From the NCBI GenBank assembly GCA_035638775.1, contig DASQZJ010000051.1:1-64000 (forward strand): a stretch of 64,000 nucleotides of DNA, given 5' to 3'. Within the stretch, counting starts at the first letter, position 1; each line of letters opens with the position of its first letter. The notes under the pieces were generated by a model, which saw only the letters and a program-made list of their open reading frames with translations, was not told the DNA's origin and did no database searches. This DNA comes from DASQZJ01 sp035638775 (lineage in GTDB: Bacteria > Pseudomonadota > Gammaproteobacteria > UBA5335 > SLRW01). Below are positions 60,628 to 64,000 of the stretch, one piece after another. Position numbers and translations under genes: made by a program.

Positions 60628-61501
60628 GGCGCACGGTCCTCCCCAGCAGGCCCGCGGGCTTGATCAGAACGATCACGATCAGCAGCAGGTAGGGCAGCAG
60701 GTTCGACCAGGACGGCAGGTAGGTCTGCATCAGCATGATCGCGATGCCGTAGACCAGGCCCCCGATCACCGTCCCGAGCGGCTGCCCCAGCGAGCCGATC
60801 ACCACGATCGCGAACGACACGGTGGTCAGGTCGACCCCCATGTTGGGGTCGATCGCCCCCAGCATGTAGGGGGCGAACACCCCGGCCAGCCCGGCCAGGC
60901 AGAAACCGGCGACGAACGCCGTCGCCGAGATCCGGTGCACGCTGATGCCGGCGGTCAGGGCCTCCTCCCGGCTCGCCATCACCGCCCGCGTCGCGTAGCC
61001 GAAGCGCGAGTGGTACAGGTAGACGTACAGCGCCAGGATCGCCGCCACGCTCACCCCCGCCGCCACCACCCAGGCGACCGGAAAGGACTGCCCCAGGATG
61101 GCGACCGAGCCGTGACCCAGCGTGCTCGCGGGGACCGAGCGCTGGTTGTTGCCGAAGCCCAGCACCGCCGAGGCCTCGATCACCTGCGACAGGCCGAAGA
61201 ACAGGATGAACGAGAGCATCTCGGGATCGCGCGTGCGCAGCAGCCGCGGCACCACCAGGTAGTACAGCGGCACGCCGACCGCGATGAAGCCGACCACCTC
61301 CAGCGGGATGCCGTAGAGCGGGCTCAGGCCCCACAGGTGGAACACCCAGTAGGCGCCGAACGCGCCCAGCATGATCAGGTCCCCGTGGGCCAGGTTGATC
61401 ATGCGCATGACGCCGAAGATCAGGTTCAGCCCCACCCCGACCAGGGCGAAGAACAGGCCGTACAGCACCCCGCCGATGAGTGCGTATTCGAGTAAGCCCA
61501 T
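60620..61501 (-). CDS. livH: Branched-chain amino acid/amide ABC permease LivH
   Basis: This 293-residue permease follows LivH: LEYALIGGVLYGLFFALVGV at the start, LIFGVMRMINLAHGDLIMLG, and VSFAIVVIGSLGQPLGTVIG near the end. It forms the membrane channel with LivM. The start is 112 bp after the binding-protein stop; that gap could hold a processing site or partial terminator setting binding protein in excess, but no clear hairpin was identified. Confidence 0.92.
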   Translation of the reverse strand: MGLLEYALIGGVLYGLFFALVGVGLNLIFGVMRMINLAHGDLIMLGAFGAYWVFHLWGLSPLYGIPLEVVGFIAVGVPLYYLVVPRLLRTRDPEMLSFILFFGLSQVIEASAVLGFGNNQRSVPASTLGHGSVAILGQSFPVAWVVAAGVSVAAILALYVYLYHSRFGYATRAVMASREEALTAGISVHRISATAFVAGFCLAGLAGVFAPYMLGAIDPNMGVDLTTVSFAIVVIGSLGQPLGTVIGGLVYGIAIMLMQTYLPSWSNLLPYLLLIVIVLIKPAGLLGRTVRHA

Positions 61502-61613
61502 CTCCCGTTCCTGTCAGCCCGCGAAGGTTTCCCGCACGGCCGGCCCGCGCCGTGCGCCTCGCGCTCCGGGAATGCGGCGGCCGGCCCCGGCCCGGCCGCC
61601 CGCGACACGACCG

Positions 61614-62867
61614 TCAGTCGCCCGGCGCCGGATAGACCGCCTTGCCGGTGGCGACATGCGGTGGATACACCACCACCATGCGGTTGTTCTTCTCGCCCTT
61701 GCGCGGCTGGAACTGCCCCACCGGCAGGGTCTCGCCGACCTGGGCGCCGTCACTGCGGATCCGGAACCGGCCGTCGAGCGTGAACATCTTCCCCGAGGCC
61801 TGCCCCATGGCGTGGCGCAGCGACATCTGGGTGAACTTCGGCGCGGTGTTCAGCGCCTTCTGCACCGCCAGGCCGGCATTGTAGCCGGCCACGGTCAGGA
61901 AGTTCACCGATTTGCCGGTGGCCTTGTGGTAGGCCTGCTCGAAGGCGCTGATGCCCATGCCGAAGTTGACCTTGTCATAGCGCAGCAGCGGCGGCGTGGG
62001 ATAGGTGTAGGTCCAGGCCAGCCCGGCCGGCCCCACGTTGCTGCGCAGCAGGTCCAGCAGCTGGCCCGGGAACACCGTGAACACCATCCTGAAATGCAGG
62101 CCGTTCGAGGACAGCGCCTGCAGGAAGGCGATGTCGTTGTTGGGATAGCCGAACTCGATCAGCGCGTCGGGATGCTCGGCGGCGATCCGGTGCAGCAGCA
62201 CCGTGTAGTTCGACGTGTTGGACGGCACCGCGTGGTAATACACCGGCTTGTCGCCCGCCTGCGCCAGCCGGCGCTTGACCGTCCCGGCCTGCGACTGGTC
62301 GAAGTCGTTGGAGTCGTACAGGATCGCCACGCGCTCGATCGACTTGTGCTTGAGAAAGGCGGCGAGCTGGTCCGGCCACACCCCGGAGGTCGGCAGACTG
62401 GTGAGCACGACGTACGGGTTGTCCTTCGTGAAGAACTGCGCGCCGGTGCCGGTCACGTCGAACAGCAGCCGGTGATGCTCCTGCGCCAGGGGCACCGCCA
62501 CCGAGGTGAGCACCGAGCCGAAGTCGGAGACCAGGATGTCGACGTGATCCTGGGTGATCAGCTGGTTGTACAGCGTGGTGGCGGTATCGGTCGAGCTCTG
62601 GTCGTCGTAGGCCACCAGCTTGACCGGGATCTTCCGGTCGAATGCCTTGACGTAGACGCCGCCCTGCTGATTCACGTGGTGGACCCAGAACTTCAGCCCG
62701 TCGTACTGCGACCGGGACGGCGTCGCGTACGAGCCGGAGCCGGCGTACAGCGTACCCACCTTGATCCGTTTCGGGGCCTGGGCCGCCCGCGCGGGCAGCC
62801 GGGCCGCAAGCCCGACCACGCACAGCAGCGCCAGGCCGACGAGCGCTCCTGATTCTTTCGTCTTCAT
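61614..62867 (-). CDS. livK: Periplasmic amino acid/amide-binding protein (LivJ/K-like)
   Basis: This 417-residue protein has a signal peptide (about 1-28) and a type I periplasmic binding fold: KRIKVGTLYAGSGSYATPSR, VNQQGGVYVKAFDRKIPVKL, the DQSSTDTATTLYNQLI strand and a C-terminal GYNAGLAVQKAL segment. It heads the liv operon. Substrate could be branched-chain amino acids, short amides or urea-like compounds; residues do not decide. The ATG has GAGGAGAG upstream. Conserved binding-pocket residues were not checked individually. Confidence 0.88.
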   Translation of the reverse strand: MKTKESGALVGLALLCVVGLAARLPARAAQAPKRIKVGTLYAGSGSYATPSRSQYDGLKFWVHHVNQQGGVYVKAFDRKIPVKLVAYDDQSSTDTATTLYNQLITQDHVDILVSDFGSVLTSVAVPLAQEHHRLLFDVTGTGAQFFTKDNPYVVLTSLPTSGVWPDQLAAFLKHKSIERVAILYDSNDFDQSQAGTVKRRLAQAGDKPVYYHAVPSNTSNYTVLLHRIAAEHPDALIEFGYPNNDIAFLQALSSNGLHFRMVFTVFPGQLLDLLRSNVGPAGLAWTYTYPTPPLLRYDKVNFGMGISAFEQAYHKATGKSVNFLTVAGYNAGLAVQKALNTAPKFTQMSLRHAMGQASGKMFTLDGRFRIRSDGAQVGETLPVGQFQPRKGEKNNRMVVVYPPHVATGKAVYPAPGD

Positions 62868-63495
62868 GGAAAGCTCTCCTCGGGGATTACCCTCGGCCCA
62901 ACCGGGCCGTCCCTCGCCCCCCGAATCGCGGCCATGCCGGTGCGCCCGCGACAGGCCCTGAACCGGTCAGGGCAACGACAAGCCAATTCTGGCTGAGGCG
63001 GGCCCCGGGATAAAGCTGGGGGTGATACGCCGGCGGTACCGGGCACGGGCACAAGGAATCGGCCGGAGGCGGGGTCGACAGGAACGGCGAGTCCGCGTGG
63101 AGCCGCCGACTCGGTCAGGGGTAATGCCACAGCTCAGAGGACACGTGAGTGGCGCGGGCAAGGCGCGCGAGTGAAGACGCAGTGGTGCTGCGTCGAGGGA
63201 GCGCAACGCAGCGATCGCCGCTCACGCGCCCTCCCGGCGGGCAAAACGGGGGATCGGCACGAAGCCCCACGCCGACCAGCCACCCACTTAATAACTTGAC
63301 AACTCAATCACTTAACCCTGACTCCTCCCCCCTTGGCTTCCCCCGATTCCCCAACACCGGAAAGCACCCAACCATCCCGAGCCTCCGGCTTGACGTGACC
63401 ACCTGTCGCGCCTATAGGTTTTGTTAACAAGAAGAGGCCAGCCGCCGCGCCGACCCCCGGTGCCGCGACCGACCGCAGCTCAGGGAGGAGTCGTC
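62868..63495. other. Gene-free divergent promoter region with array I
   Basis: This 628 bp region separates the liv operon (minus strand) from the ceramidase-like gene (plus strand). It holds AT-rich array I. Frames here are GC shadows; no small gene is supported, and no promoter is clear. Confidence 0.5.
63286..63316. repeat. AT-rich array I (degenerate)
   Basis: ACTTAATAA, CTTGACAA, CTCAATCA, CTTAACC. It lies in a divergent promoter region and so does not follow the 3'-end rule. Confidence 0.75.
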
Positions 63496-64000
63496 ATGCA
63501 CGACGTACGTGCTCGCGGACCGGTCCCGGTCCATGTCCCGGCCGGCGCGCTTTCGCTCGCGGCCCTGTCCGTATTCGCCGTCATCATCCTGGCGTTCCCG
63601 GGTCGAGCCACGGCCAACGAGATCGGCCACGGTGCCTGGTTCCGCATCGGCGCCGCGGTCACGGACTTCACACCGCCGCTTCGGGGGCAGCTCGCCTCCG
63701 ACCCCGCCGACTGCGCACCCGCGACGGACACCACCTACACCGGACCCCGCGAGTTCGCGTTCGAGGAGCCCTACGCGGACCTGCAGGGAACCGGACACTA
63801 CGACCCCGGCGACCCGTATCTGGACTGCAACGGCAACGGGCGCTGGGACGGCAACCTCCTGGGCGGTGGCAGCCAGACGCCCCGCTTCTACGACCACGTG
63901 GCCGACCCGGTCACCGCTCGCGCCATGGTGGTCTCCAACGGCCATCGCACGATCGCGATCGAGGTGACCGACCAGGAGGGGCTGTTCAGCGCCTACCAGG
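63496..64000 (+). CDS. Secreted ceramidase-like protein, N-terminal part (runs off window)
   Basis: The frame is open from the ATG at 63496 to the window edge, so only 168 residues are seen. A signal peptide (hydrophobic LSLAALSVFAVIILAF, cleavage near ATA-NE) is followed by FRIGAAVTDFTPPLRG, the kind of opening found in neutral/alkaline ceramidase-like proteins. An EF-hand-like acidic loop DPYLDCNGNGRWDG lies near residue 110-122, and RTIAIEVTDQEGLFSAY is the first core strand. GGGAGGAG lies about 6 bp before the ATG. The zinc-binding and catalytic regions would be beyond the window, so the family call rests on the N-terminus only. Confidence 0.5.
   Translation, partial: MHDVRARGPVPVHVPAGALSLAALSVFAVIILAFPGRATANEIGHGAWFRIGAAVTDFTPPLRGQLASDPADCAPATDTTYTGPREFAFEEPYADLQGTGHYDPGDPYLDCNGNGRWDGNLLGGGSQTPRFYDHVADPVTARAMVVSNGHRTIAIEVTDQEGLFSAYQ

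Overview
The window is strongly GC-rich chromosomal DNA. Mla-type lipid transport genes, two-partner secretion, an Omp85-like barrel, lipoprotein signals and PQQ/cytochrome c periplasmic enzymes show a Gram-negative bacterium. The mix suggests a gammaproteobacterium, possibly of the Chromatiales/Ectothiorhodospiraceae kind; that placement is inference, because the window has no rRNA or other phylogenetic marker. I saw no rRNA, tRNA or CRISPR array.

Layout. 1-141: right end of an IS3-family element. 364-3175 (minus): mlaE-mlaF-mlaD-like lipid ABC operon. 3622-3942: small repeat-bearing lipoprotein. 4075-7714 (minus): acyl-CoA ligase, class III CoA-transferase and crotonase-fold protein, with a divergent nitroreductase. 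8782-9462: DUF6134 protein. 9620-28759 (minus): SapC-like gene, a giant 5532-residue TpsA exoprotein and its TpsB transporter, filling about 30% of the window. 29204-31601: orphan ectoine synthase, outer-membrane barrel, YdcF/ElyC-like protein. 31899-34370: unrecognised gene and a B12/radical-SAM protein that has lost its FeS-cluster region. 34854-38272: VolA-type lipase lipoprotein and a small lipoprotein cytochrome c behind an FNR-like site. 38303-39433: DUF3892 gene pair and an Hsp20 remnant.

39863-46727: ATP-grasp ligase, CocE/NonD hydrolase, relic acyl-CoA ligase, AsnB-type amidotransferase and an SDR, possibly one amide-forming or amide-cleaving locus. 46984-50903: Omp85-like barrel, VIT1/CCC1 transporter, NhaP antiporter. 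51007-53830 (minus): XoxF-like quinoprotein dehydrogenase followed by a fused XoxJ-like/cytochrome c protein. 54241-55344: diguanylate cyclase. 55543-56784: potassium channel. 57118-57944: HEPN-MNT toxin-antitoxin pair. 58304-62867 (minus): complete Liv-type branched-chain amino acid/amide ABC operon. 63496-end: start of a secreted ceramidase-like protein.

Across the window, AT-rich arrays of about 8 bp units (CTTAACAA and variants) lie between genes. Most sit immediately 3' of a gene with the same polarity relative to that gene, and some supply its stop codon.
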